From Dryas octopetala (lineage: Eukaryota; Streptophyta; Magnoliopsida; Rosales; Rosaceae): a stretch of DNA of 64,000 nt. Positions within the stretch are counted from its first letter, which is position 1. Every line of letters begins with the position of its first letter. This document shows positions 33,712 to 45,200 of the stretch, piece after piece. The stretch spans positions 5,801,228 through 5,865,227 of the forward strand of contig OY992833.1 of the NCBI GenBank assembly GCA_963921425.1. Reading direction: 5' to 3'. The position numbers were made by a program, and so were the translations under genes. The notes under the pieces were generated by a model. The model saw only the letters and a program-made list of their open reading frames with translations. It made no database searches and was not told where the DNA came from.

Positions 33712-34592
33712 TATAACACCATTTGATGACCCAAAATATGTTTGACATACAAAAAATGGCACATACCAAAGTAGAAGGCCTTAGAATTGCTTCATTGGTG
33801 GAGGCTGGAAAGGTCACATGGCACAGTAAAATCAGTTTGCCTTTTCCTATACCATAGCCATTGAAGATACTCTTAAGCTAAACAATTAGGCAGAACTTAG
33901 TGAGCAAAACTCTTTTTATATTATATGTTTAAGCCATTCTCCATGGGTATATAAATATATACTTGTAGAAGTAGAAACTACATAATGTCTAATTGGACCG
34001 AAAAAAAAAAAAAGAGTATAGAAGCAGAAACTACTAAATGTCTAGGGGTCACATTACCAATGAATAAATTAGCAGAAAAATCCAACTCTCCATTCTGAAT
34101 CTTAACCATTTCCATTAATTCCAGCCTTCTCAAGTGAAAATTTATTGAACTGAAATTGAATCACTCGTATATATTCAAGGACAGCCAGCATGCAGATACT
34201 GCACATGTGTAAATAGCATGTCAAACTGAAAGGTCAATTGCTTGCAGGTCTGATCATCAAGTCCTCCTTTATTTCGGTTTGAATTGGTCAACAAGGGCTG
34301 CTGATTAAAGCACTTTATTTTTAAATGACAATTTGGTTTGTAAGCTTAAAAAAGTATAAATGGCTGTCACGGGACTTGCTCGGAATTCACCAAAGCTTTG
34401 ATTCATTCATCTTCTCAACTGAAAAGTCCCATGAAAACATTAAAAACTAAATAAATCTGCTGTCTCCAGGGAAGTCAGTCAAAACAAGTCCTCAGTGGTC
34501 CACTGAAAGTAATTTTAAATGATCGAAACGCTGCATGCAGTCTACATAAATTGTGCTCGATCGGAATCTCTACTTAGACAATCGATATTATA
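33712..34592 (+). promoter_or_regulatory. Promoter region of LecRK C
   Basis: It is colinear with 9231-9760 and 10850-11327 upstream of gene A but lacks the hAT. Shared blocks include GTTTAAGCCATTCTCCATGG, the AAATGACAATTTGGTTTGTA word and a TTGAC core near 34478. No certain TATA box close to the start. Confidence 0.45.
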
Positions 34593-36731
34593 ATGTCATT
34601 TCTGCAAGCTTCCTCCATCTGCTTAGAAATGCAACTCACTCTTCTTCTCTTGTTTCTGATAACACCTTGTGTTACTCCATTGAATTTCGATTTCCCCAGC
34701 TTTTCCAGTACTGTGCTCAACAGTCTAATAAGACCAGAAGGAGATGTTTCCATCAGCAGCGAATTCCTCCGACTCACCAAAAGCGCTGAAGACGACGATG
34801 TAAAGAATGAAAGCGTTGGCCGAGCCAGCTACTACACACCCTTCCTCCTCCGCCAAAACTCCACAGGTAAACTCGCTGATTTCACCACTACTTTCACATT
34901 TGTAATCGATTCCCAAAAAGCTACTTCCTACGGTGACGGGCTCGCCTTCTTCCTGGCGCCGAACGGGTCCTCACTCAACAGCACACTAGGAAAAGGTGGC
35001 ACCCTCGGCCTCCCTTTTGACAGATACACGCCGACGAATCAGTACCCGTTTGTCGCCGTGGAGTTTGATATCTACGAGAATAAAAGGGAAACCATGTTAG
35101 ACCCTCCTTATGAGCACGTCGGTATTGACATAAATTCGGTCAAGTCTTATAAAACCGCGCCTTGGAATGGTAGTATTACTGATGGACAAATAAATACTGC
35201 TCGGATCAGTTATCATTCTAGCTCAAAAAATCTTAGCGTTGCCTTCACTAGTTATGAGAATGGTGTCCAAGTCATGAGATATCTTGATTACAATGTTGAT
35301 CTGTTGCAGTACTTGCCGGATTTGGTCATTGTTGGGTTCTCAGCTGCAACCGGTGCATCGATTGCTCTGCACAAGATCAACTCATGGAGTTTCAATTCGA
35401 CTTCACTGAGTCTGAGTGATGAGAATTCAACAACCACCACACCAGTAGTTCCTCCGCCAAGCACCGGTGTTAAACCCAAGTCAGGAAGTGGCAATACAGG
35501 ACTAGCAGTTGGGTTGGGTGTTGGTGGATGTGTAATCTTGATTGGTATGTTGGGATTGGTTTGGTTCATGTTTTGGAAGAAGAAGGAAACAGGGGACAGC
35601 ATGGATGAGGAATTTGAAAAGGGGACAGGCCCCAGGAAGTTTTCCTACAGCAGATTGGCTCGATCAACAGGTAATTTTGCAGAGGCAGAGAAGCTTGGAG
35701 AGGGAGGGTTTGGCGGGGTTTATAGAGGCTTCGTAAAAGAGTTGAACTCAGATGTTGCTGTGAAGAGGATATCAAGAAGCTCTAATCAAGGGATGAAGGA
35801 GTATGGTGCAGAAGTAAGGATCATCAGTCGACTTAGGCACAGGAATCTGGTGCAACTCCTGGGTTGGTGCCACGAAAAAGGAGAACTCCTACTTGTTTAC
35901 GAGCTCATGCCCAACGGTAGCTTAGATTCCCATCTGTTCAAAGAAAAAAGATTGTTAGCTTGGGAGGCAAGATACAGAATTGCTCAAGGCTTGGCCTCTG
36001 GGTTGTTCTATCTACACCAAGAATGGGAGCAATGCGTGCTGCACAGGGATATCAAAGCCAGCAATGTTATGTTGGACTCGAACTTCAACGCAAAACTTGG
36101 GGATTTCGGGTTAGCGCGGCTTGTGGATCATGGAAAACAATCCCAAACAACGGTTCTGGCTGGAACCATGGGCTATATGGCTCCTGAATGTGTCACTACA
36201 GGAAAGGCTAGCATGGAATCAGATGTCTATAGCTTTGGAATTGTGGCTTTGGAGATAGCCTGTGGTAGAAAACCGGTCGATCCCGAGCTTGATAGGAGTC
36301 AAATTAACATGGTGGAGTGGGTTTGGAAGCTTTATGGAGAAGGGAAAGTCCTGGAAGCAGCCGATCCAAAACTGTGTGGAGATTTTGATGAGAAACAAAT
36401 GGAATGCTTGATGATTGTTGGGTTGTGGTGTGCTCACCCAGATTATAATGTCAGGCCTTTGATACAACAAGCAATCCAAGTACTTAACTTCGAAGTTCCA
36501 TTGCCCATTCTCCCATCAAAGATGCCAGTGCCAACCTATTCTGCTCCTCCTCCAGTACTATCATTCTCAGCAATCTTGTCCAGTGATAGTACTACTGGTT
36601 TTGAAAGAGGTCAAACCGAGTCTTCAGGCCATGGTTACAGCACCAATTCTTCACAGTTCACCACATCTTCTGCAGCAAATTCTTCTCCATCAACATCAAT
36701 CACTTGTGTACACACAACAAGTCTAATCTAA
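34593..36731 (+). CDS. L-type lectin-domain receptor kinase IX.1-like (gene C)
   Basis: A single-exon 712-residue receptor kinase, close to identical with gene A through most of the kinase. Signal peptide (about 13-30), legume-lectin domain (about 30-275) with VAVEFD...N...DP...HVGIDINS metal-binding loop, a Thr/Pro spacer DENSTTTTPVVPPPS absent from A, transmembrane helix (about 305-329), then an RD kinase: GEGGFGGVYRG, VAVKRI, HRDIKASN, DFGLARL, GTMGYMAPE, DVYSFG. It reads APEC where A has APEY, both seen in this family. The last dozen codons differ from A because of a 4-bp ATCA insertion near 36700 that shifts the frame before the stop. Upstream lies the Helitron; downstream the flank carries a deletion. 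Role as for gene A: perception of extracellular signals at the plasma membrane. Confidence 0.95.
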   Translation: MSFLQASSICLEMQLTLLLLFLITPCVTPLNFDFPSFSSTVLNSLIRPEGDVSISSEFLRLTKSAEDDDVKNESVGRASYYTPFLLRQNSTGKLADFTTTFTFVIDSQKATSYGDGLAFFLAPNGSSLNSTLGKGGTLGLPFDRYTPTNQYPFVAVEFDIYENKRETMLDPPYEHVGIDINSVKSYKTAPWNGSITDGQINTARISYHSSSKNLSVAFTSYENGVQVMRYLDYNVDLLQYLPDLVIVGFSAATGASIALHKINSWSFNSTSLSLSDENSTTTTPVVPPPSTGVKPKSGSGNTGLAVGLGVGGCVILIGMLGLVWFMFWKKKETGDSMDEEFEKGTGPRKFSYSRLARSTGNFAEAEKLGEGGFGGVYRGFVKELNSDVAVKRISRSSNQGMKEYGAEVRIISRLRHRNLVQLLGWCHEKGELLLVYELMPNGSLDSHLFKEKRLLAWEARYRIAQGLASGLFYLHQEWEQCVLHRDIKASNVMLDSNFNAKLGDFGLARLVDHGKQSQTTVLAGTMGYMAPECVTTGKASMESDVYSFGIVALEIACGRKPVDPELDRSQINMVEWVWKLYGEGKVLEAADPKLCGDFDEKQMECLMIVGLWCAHPDYNVRPLIQQAIQVLNFEVPLPILPSKMPVPTYSAPPPVLSFSAILSSDSTTGFERGQTESSGHGYSTNSSQFTTSSAANSSPSTSITCVHTTSLI

Positions 36732-36834
36732 TTATCATGATATACTATAGTAAATAAATGTTTTTAGTAATTAATGTTTCAGCTCCCAAGGGATATGTGT
36801 TTGTAAGTTTTGATCAAGCATGATCATTCAGTCC

Positions 36835-36840
36835 AATAAA
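36835..36840 (+). terminator. Poly(A) signal of LecRK C
   Basis: AATAAA about 105 bp after the stop, in the same conserved block as 13543-13548. Confidence 0.55.
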
Positions 36841-37092
36841 ATAAATTGTTCTTTCTCCTTTATTGTTCGAGTGTGTGTGACTGGTGTGATAAAGTTTGTA
36901 ACCTTTCACCCATATATTTGGTATTACCGTATTAGTTTGGAATTAAAGTCAATATAAATTAAAAAATAATAATAAGAAATAAGTTTTTAATTGAATATAT
37001 AATTGTATTTAGTTTTTTGGAAATATTTTTATTTATGGAACTACAAATTATCTTTAAATTTTAAAAAAATAATTGAGAAACTAATATAAGTT

Positions 37093-37145
37093 TGTTGGAA
37101 TATGCTTTAATGCAAATAAGAAACTAATATGCTTTAATATAAGTT
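37093..37145. repeat. LTR stub and templated filler at a deletion junction
   Basis: Positions 37093-37117 are the first 25 bases of the LTR found downstream of gene A (13852-13876). The next about 28 bases (AAGAAACTAATATGCTTTAA, then TATAAG) repeat words from the preceding 60 bp, and at about 37145 the sequence rejoins the gene A flank at 18165. The counterpart of 13877-18164 is missing. Confidence 0.8.
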
Positions 37146-37394
37146 TGGCATTAGCCTGATATGAAACATGGGTAATCTCATTAGTTGGCATGAGGGCACG
37201 AATATAATTATATTGTTTAACCATATCCCTTTTTGTCTATTTTGCACGGGTCCAACGACTTGATTTAAAAAAGTGGACCGCAAGTTTCCTTTTGGATTTT
37301 GAATGCTTCTGAATAAGGGTGTTGTCATGCCTTTATAATCAAGGGATCCATATGTTAATTTTGATCCGTTACTTACCTTACGCTTTTGTATCAC

Positions 37395-37740
37395 TTTTTT
37401 TTATTTTTTATTATTGAATGAAAAATTTCATTGACCACAAGGGAGTTGCATACTTGCATAGTTTAGAGCCAATTGATTGTGAAGCCAGTGAGATGCTTCA
37501 TCAACCCAGGTTACCCTATGATCACAAGACAAGACATGTTGAGCTAGCAAATGAGCCATGTGATTACAAGTTCTAGAAACATGTCGACATATCTAATTAT
37601 TAAATAAACTCCATACACCCTTCGTTTTATCCATAAGATGACCATCAGATGCTAAATCTTCACCTATCATCTGAAGTCATGAAATAACAATTTTCACATT
37701 AGATTCAAGATAAATAGAATTATAACCTACACCCAACTTA
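37395..37740 (-). pseudogene. LINE 3' remnant with RNase H-like box, copy 2
   Basis: Colinear duplicate of 18421-18770, with the same CNHMAHLLAQH-like coding words on the minus strand and an A-rich tail (T-run on the plus strand near 37396). Confidence 0.6.
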
Positions 37741-37809
37741 CTCACTTTTAAGATTTGTTTTTAAGACTTAAGATCACCATCTTTTCTATATTTCATTATT
37801 TAAATTTTA

Positions 37810-38160
37810 AAAGTATATATGAACAATTTACTTACCACTCTATGTAGTTTTTCAACAATCTGAACCATCTATTTTTTAGGCCTTTATTCATAAACCATTC
37901 TTGCAAAAAATTAGCCAAGTCGGAAATCATTTGTCAATCTAACTTTGATCAAACATTTATACGAACCAAATATTTTTGATAAAAACGTCTATTTGTTTGA
38001 TCAAAGTTAGATAAGCAAATGATTTCCGATTTGACTAATTTTTTGCAAGGATGAACTATGAATAAAAGCCTAAAAAATAGATGATTCGGATTGTTGAAAA
38101 ACTATATAGAGTGGGCCCATCCACCCCATCCCACATTTAATACTAAATGTAGGATTTCAC
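37810..38160. repeat. Palindromic MITE, copy 2
   Basis: Duplicate of 18850-19190 with the same inverted arms around TCTAACTTTGATCAAACA and TGTTTGATCAAAGTTAGA. A (TA)n tract follows at about 38174-38194. Confidence 0.8.
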
Positions 38161-38209
38161 ACTTGAAGGTCCCTATATATATATATATATATATTCGATT
38201 AGTTCCATA

Positions 38210-39557
38210 CAAGGAGTTAAATTTTGGGTTTCGAAGATGAAAATTTCGATTTCGACAAAAATTAGACAGAAACGACAAAAATTGCTATCAAAATATTGAA
38301 ATTTTGAATGAAACTTTAACATATTATCTACTACATTGATAAAAAACAATAAAGAAAGCAAATTATATAGTAGCATACATGCCATATAAGATGAATATAA
38401 TGCGTGCTGGAGGCAAATACTGTTAAATAAAAATAGTTCACTAATTAATAATTATATAAATTTTATTGAACAAACACTTCAATTTTATTAATTTATGCTA
38501 CAATATTGCATCATGAATTACATAAGTAATTAGTTCTACATAGAGCTTCTATGAGGTTCAACATATTCACCGTCTTCAGTATTCTCATGTGCAGAGTAGG
38601 TGTACTGCGAAGCATAATCACCCCATGATACTTCTCCAAAATAATTTTTCCTAATAACAAAAAGACATACACAATAACTATATAATTGTTTAATCTTTCA
38701 TGGACTAATTGCATAATTTGTAAATTGTATAATTTGTATTACATAATTTACATTAATATTATGAGGGTATAATTTGCATAATTTGTATAATTTGTCCATA
38801 TTCTATAATTTGCAAAGACATACTGTCACATACATAATTAATAACAAATGATGTTTAATTGTTCATGGTGATTGACATACTAAATTTTCTTTAATTTGTA
38901 TAATTTGTCTATATCAAGAATTTCAAATTAATTCATAAATAACTTCATACTCTATGATTTATCCATACTCTATGTATAATTTGTCTATAATAAGATATAA
39001 GTTGATTTACATATTGATCTCATGTTTCCCAAAACGTCATATAACTTCATAGTCCATACTCTATGATTTATCCATATTCCATAAATTAATTCCATTATTT
39101 CCATACAAGAATTTCAAATTCACAAATTTCAATTTTAAACGTACCCTAAAATTTTAAAATTGAAATTTCACAAATTCTCAAAATTGGAAAACCAAATATT
39201 AGGGGAATGAAAGCCCATGGTGAGGAGAGGAAAACCCACCAAAAATTTTGGTGATCGGAGGCCAGAGGTGACCGGAATTAGCGAGACAAGCCGGCAGCAG
39301 AGTGGGTGTTCCCGAGAAGATCTACGCGCAGGGGGAGGATGGCCAGCAGCTGGAGGTCACGTCGGTGGTCTAGAGCTGCCGAGATTTGGCTGGAGATGGT
39401 GCTCTGGTCACGCGCTAGGGAGGGGGGCAGAGATAAATCACAGGAGAGAGAAAACAAGTTACCACAATAGGAAAACGCCTTTTAAAGTCGAAATTTTTGT
39501 CGAAATTTTTGAAATTTCCCGAAACATTGCCCAAAATTTCCCGAAATTTTACTCCTT
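38210..39557. mobile_element. GAAATTTCG-family MULE, complete, 1348 bp
   Basis: It starts CAAGGAGTTAAATTTTGGG and ends CCGAAATTTTACTCCTT, flanked by AGTTCCATA (38201-38209) and AGTTCCATG (39558-39566). The paralogous left flank downstream of gene A reads AGTTCCATG, which restores a perfect 9-bp duplication. The interior has a minus-strand coding-like segment near 38560-38640 (GDYASQYTYSAHENTEDGEY in one frame) and a GC-rich block near 39210-39440 that looks acquired. Confidence 0.9.
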
Positions 39558-40795
39558 AGTTCCATGTGATTACATGGAGTTGGAATACTTAATTGACACA
39601 TGGTGGAGAGTTCATAGACCTTTTAGCCCCATTTTGGTCGTGCCCCCTTTGTTCCTTAGCTGATATTTTGACACATGTCCAATACTTAATAGTCACTTAA
39701 CTTGATTATCTCTTATTAATAATTAATTAAATGGAAAAAAAATTAGGGTTCAATTGTGTTTCACTCCAAAAGTCCATTTCTCTTTTGACAATATTTTGAC
39801 ACCTGTCCCTTCTCCATGGGAGACAAATAGACAATCAAAGGACCAAAGAGGCCCACTCGGTGGTAATGTAACAATGTTGCCACTATCAAGGCCTAGATGT
39901 AAAGTGTTGTGGTTTGAATTTTTGTTTGCTAAGCGTTTCAACCATAAAATGGTATTATTGTATTTTTCGTTTATTAAGCAATCAATTCTAGAAATACTAG
40001 TACTGTATTGACTAATTAAAAAGATATTTCAAGACAAAGATACATCTTTCTCCAATGGGGCAAAGATGATGATAAACAAGTTGTTAGACCAGACAGCTGG
40101 CATATATTGTATTATTTACAAACTTTGTTTGTTTAAGGAGAAAGACTTCAATGGTAACAGAGATTGATGATGTGACATTACCAATAAAGAGGAGTGTGGA
40201 TCCTAAATTTCAATGTCCCAAAACTCTCTTAATTTCTCTTTGTTAATATTGCAAGCAAGTTAATTTTTGTAGACGAATTAGTCAAAATCCAAAAAAAAAA
40301 AAAAAAAAAGATTAATTTGTCCAAGTCCAAAAGAAAAAGATCGATGAATTTGTCTCTACCAGTGCCCACTGATTTTGTGAAAGGCAACTATCAAATCAGT
40401 TATTGTCCTCTCTTATTTTCTCAACAAAACTTATACATACAAAGATATAAATGATTGATATGGAAACAGAAAAAAGATAGAGATAATTGAAGACCCCAAA
40501 ACTTACATGACTACAATTACTATAATATATTACATAATAGCTAGTTAAAAAAAAAAATTATTGCAATAGACTTGATGTATCTGTCCTAAATTACAATACT
40601 CTAATTATGTCTTGCAGCTAATCTACTTAATTTGTTGACACAATTTTAACTATCACCCATAATTCAATAGAGAACCTTGTTGACAATTGGGCGTGTTTTA
40701 CACATGGCTTCCAATGGCACATATTTAGGCATGGTAAGTCCTTTACCTTCAGTCATATCAATCTTCTTCTCACTAACTCTCTCCCACTCAAAGCA
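39558..40795. other. Intergenic, no gene recognised
   Basis: AT-rich with A-runs; one repeated word (TTTTGACACATGTCC near 39667; TTTTGACACCTGTCC near 39794). Nothing assignable. Confidence 0.5.
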
Positions 40796-41270
40796 TTAAA
40801 TCAATGACCCAAGAGTCAAGCCCACCACACGTTGGGCCAGGCCTGCTCCAGGACAGGCCCTTCTTCCCAGCCCAAACAGCATGAGCTTGTGTGACTCATC
40901 CACACTACTTTCGAACCTCTCGGGCTTGAAGCTTTCGAGCACAACTTTGGGTCTCTGTGCTATGGCCCATGCATTGACCAATACCATCGTGCCACATGGA
41001 ACATCGAATCCCCCAACAGTGCAGTCATCAAATGAGGAATGTAGGACTAGCAATGGTGCTGGTGGGTACAATTAATCTGAGAGTCTCAAAGATGATGCTT
41101 TGGAGGTAAGGTAGTTTGGACATTTCAGGTTTGTCCACTTAACGTTCTTGGCCAAGTTCAGCATCCAATTCGGCTCTAACCTTTTTCAACACATGAGGAT
41201 TGTTTAGCAAATTGGACATGGCCCATTCCAATGTCATTGCGATACAGTACCCGCCAATAACAAGACCTGA
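40796..41270 (-). pseudogene. Cytochrome P450 fragment, CYP81-like
   Basis: The minus strand encodes the C-terminal third of a plant P450. In order: an I-helix-proximal piece [20 protein letters not shown] and [10 protein letters not shown] (about 41160-41260), the K-helix KLPYLQSIIFETLRL with its E-x-x-R, YPPAPLLV, and the heme loop [16 protein letters not shown] with the cysteine ligand. The motif set is that of the CYP81 clade. Frames shift at least twice (between GQE and KLPY, and by about 4 bp after ETLRL), the segment around RDPKLW is shortened ([18 protein letters not shown]), and the whole N-terminal two thirds is absent. It is a pseudogene; the function of the source family is NADPH-dependent oxidation of specialised metabolites at the ER. 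Confidence 0.88.
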
Positions 41271-41479
41271 AAATTGGTAGAAAAACAATTTTATGTACTG
41301 CCACATTGCTTTATATGAGTAATTACATTTGAAGTGCAATTATTAGTGACAATATAGTTAAAATATCCTAATGAGGTAATGAGGTTGCTAAATGCTAAAT
41401 GCTATAGCTAAAATATCAGTTTTTGATAAAAAATCAACTACAATGGTGTTTGTGTGCTAAATGCTTTAGCACAAAAATT

Positions 41480-42215
41480 TGAGTTCGGATCCACTATCCC
41501 CATTTTACCTGTCCCTCCCAAATTCTTGTAGTGGTGTCTTCCAGATGAAGTCCGACAGTGTTTTCAGCTTATGGCCAGGTATAATTTGTATGTGAGAAAG
41601 AAATCATCGAATTATTTTTTATCCTAATCCTCCATTCAGCCACCACTGGTTTTTAAAGTCTGAATGCAAATAACATTGCAAAACTAAATAAAAAAATGAA
41701 CTATATAGTTTAAATCTTTGTAAAACCAAACTACAAACTGTTTCATGAATGTCATTTAATGAAGGCTTCTTATAATCAGCTACATTATCGACAACAGCCT
41801 CTCATATTAAATTATTAAAAGAACAATATGCTTCCAATTTGTTTCAAAAATAAACATGCTGGAGCTTTCTTCTGAAAGTGAGAAGCCTGCTGGAGGACAG
41901 AGAGCTTTCTTCTTCTTTTTGAATTTTTTGGTAGCTTTCTTCTTCATTGGAGAACAATGAAGAGAAAAGGAAAGGACTCAGGCAAAAAAAAAAAAAACAA
42001 TAAAAGAGGAAGAAGGTTGGAAGTGAATTGAAACATGTTTGCTACTTTCATTTAATTAATTTTTAAAAATCAGCCCAAAAAAAAATTATTTTTAAAAATT
42101 ATTTGGAGATAACAGAATATCTTTCTTTTGACAATGTAGTGGGACATGCATGTGTCAAAATATTTGCCAAGGGAGGGGTATAGGTAAAATGGAGACTGAG
42201 GATCCGGACTTAAAT
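41480..42215. repeat. Inverted-repeat element, ~735 bp
   Basis: The left end TTCGGATCCACTATCCCCAT, then TTTACCTGTCCCTCCC, is mirrored at the right (reversed GTCCGGATCCTCAGTCTCCA, then TTTTACCTATACCCC). The arms are about 45 bp. No clear target duplication. It ends some 70 bp before the Copia remnant. Confidence 0.65.
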
Positions 42216-42266
42216 TAGACAATATCTTTCATTTGAAAAGGCTTTTCTTTTAGTGGATTGAGATGA

Positions 42267-45200
42267 TCATGTAGAATTGTATTGACTTTCAAAAGAGCCT
42301 TTGAGATAACGGAGAATTCTTTTAATCGTCACCATGTGTGTATCTCGAGGGGAACTCATGAATTGAGCCATTGTATGAACGACATAGGCAATGTTAGGGC
42401 GAGTGAGGGTAAGATATTGAAGACAACCCACCAATTGGCGATATTCATAAGGATCCGAGAGGAGAGCACCCTCCAAAGCCGAAAGAGACTTCTTGGAAGC
42501 CAATGGAGTGGAACACGGTTTACACTCAAGCATGGAACTCTTCTTTAATAAGTCAAGGGTATACTTTGTTTGTGAAATATGAATGCTGTGAGAAATAGGC
42601 GAGACTTCAAACCCAAGGAATTAAATAACTCAGTGGTCCCAAATCCTTAATATCAAAGGCACAACCCAAGGAGTAAATAAAGGACTGAAGCAAAAAAGCA
42701 TGGCTGCCAGTGAGGACTATATCGTCGACATAAAGGAGGAGGAGAAGAGTCTGACTATGTCGATGAAAAAGAAAAGGAGAGGACTCTGCCTTACTTTACC
42801 GAAAACCATAGTGAAGGAGGGAACTTAATCGTGTAAACCAAGCTCGCAGAGCCTGTTTAAGGCCATAAAGAGCCTGTGAAGGCGACAAACATGATGTAGA
42901 CGAAGTGGATCGATCAATGAAGCCCGGTGGTTGAGACATGTAAACTTCTTCATCAAGAATGCCATGAAGAAACGCATTCTTGATATCAAGTTGACGGATA
43001 GACCAACCCCAAGAAGTAGCAAGACTAAGCACTATGCGAATGGTAGTGGGCTTGACAATCGGATTGAAGGTCTCATCATAGTCAATGCCAGCCTGTTGAT
43101 GAAAACCTTTGGCGACCAACCGCGCCTTATAACACTCAATAGAACCGTTTGATTTGTGCTTAATTATAAAGACCCAATTGCATCCAATTGTATTTTGGAA
43201 CAGAGAAGAAGGAACTAAAGACTACGTGTGGTTCTTAAGGAGAGCATTAAACTCCTCAGTCATTGCACCACGCCATTCTGGCACCTTGACAACCTGAGAA
43301 AAACAAGTAGGGTCAACATGGGATGTTAGAGAAACTGCATAAGCTTGTGGAATAGGATACCAGATTGTGCCATCGGTGTGGACAAGTGGTTTGGTAATGC
43401 CAGCCTGTAATCTGGTTGTCATGGGGTGAGTGCGGATGGGAGGGGGAGGTGGTGGTGGTGGCGGTGGCGTTGGAGGAGCAACATGAGATGGAGGTGGCGA
43501 TATGGGAGGCTCATCTGGAGGAGCCGCCTCTTGGGGCAGGTCTGGTTGTGGAGTGACAAGTGGCGACTCAGAAGGAAGATGAGTGATATCAAGCTCGACC
43601 AAGGGAGAGGAAGAAGGAGACCTGCTGTGCGCATAGGGGAAGCTGGCTTTATTAAAAACCACATGGCGTGAAATATAAACACGTTGAGTGACTGGATCAA
43701 GACATCGGTAACCCTTGTGCTGCAAATTGTATCCCAAAAACACACACTCAACAGAACTAGACATCAGTTTGTTATATAATACAGAAAAAGGACAGGCCCA
43801 ATTTAACGTTGCAGAAGGAAGAACATTAATTAGATAAACAAAAGTAAGAGCCGCCTCAACCCATAGATTAAGAGGGGCATGGGTGGCATGTAAAAGTGTC
43901 TGAGTCATATCGGCAATATGCCTATGCTTGCGCTTGTCAACATCATTTTGTTAAGGTGTATGAGGACATGAAAACCGATAATGGATGTCTTTGGAGTGAC
44001 AAAGAGTGGAGAAATTGTGACTACAATATTGACCACCCCCATCACTTTGAAAATATTTAACGGAAGAATGAAAAATATTTTCAACCATATATAGCAAGAA
44101 AATGTTGAAAATGCAAGAACACTTCAGCCTTATGTCGCATAGGATAAATCCATGTATACCGAGAAAAATCATCAGAAAATAGAAGATAATAACGATAACC
44201 AGAAACTGAAATAACAGGAGACATCCAAACATCTGAATGGATAAGAGAAAAAGTGGAAGAAGCATGAAATTGTTTGAGTGCAAAAGGTAACTGAGTGGAC
44301 TTTTTTAAAGCATAATCCTTACAAAATTTATTTTTCCTAAAAGAACTAGACGAAGAGCCTAAAATTGGGCCTAGACGACTAAAGACAGCAGTGAAGGGAT
44401 GACCAAAACGGTTCTGCCAGACTTCGGAGGAAATAGACACTAATGCGACGGGGGAAGACAGCGACAAAGGATAAAGGCCATCCTTATATGGGCCCTGAAA
44501 AAGGAGTTGACTAGTATTAATATCAAAAACTTGATAACCTGAAGAATCAAAATAAAACCGAGCAGAATTATCTTTAGAGAATTGAGGAACAGAAAATAGA
44601 TTTTTTGAAAAGATGAAATATGAAAAACATTGGATAAACGAAAGGAATTAGAACCAAAAGATAAAGGTAAGTTACGGGCTATGTTAACTGAGTCACCGTT
44701 ACCAAGGAGAACATAAATGTTACCAATGTGTGGGCTTGGGTTTTGCACAGGTTGACCAGTCATGTGGTGAGTTGCCCCAGTATCAGTATACCAAGTCGGG
44801 TCAAAAGAAGGATAAGCCTGTTGCGGAGACATATAGCTAGCAATAGGGGTGGGCGCGGTGCGGTTCGGCTCGGTTCAATCCCAGAACCGTGCGCCGCGTC
44901 AGACGTCCCTATACGGTGTGATTCAGTGCTAAAAACCGGGAAGGGAGGAGAAAAACCAAACTAAACCAAACCATTCAAAGTGCGGAGCCGGTTCTCCACT
45001 ACGGTTCTGGGCCTAATGGACTATTATTCAGATTGGCACTTTTGAGCTTCAGATTTTTTTTTTTTAAGCCTAAACCCAATTATTTTAATGATGCAAACCC
45101 AACCTAATTAACAAGTTTTGGCCCATAAAAAACAAGTTTACAAGTTGATTCAATGAATTTAACCAAAAAGGCTCACACATTGAACTTTGTTTAACAAGCT

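Noticed and set aside
43426..43671. Trp/Arg-rich plus-strand frame
   Set aside because: It is antisense to the proline-rich linker of the Copia integrase.
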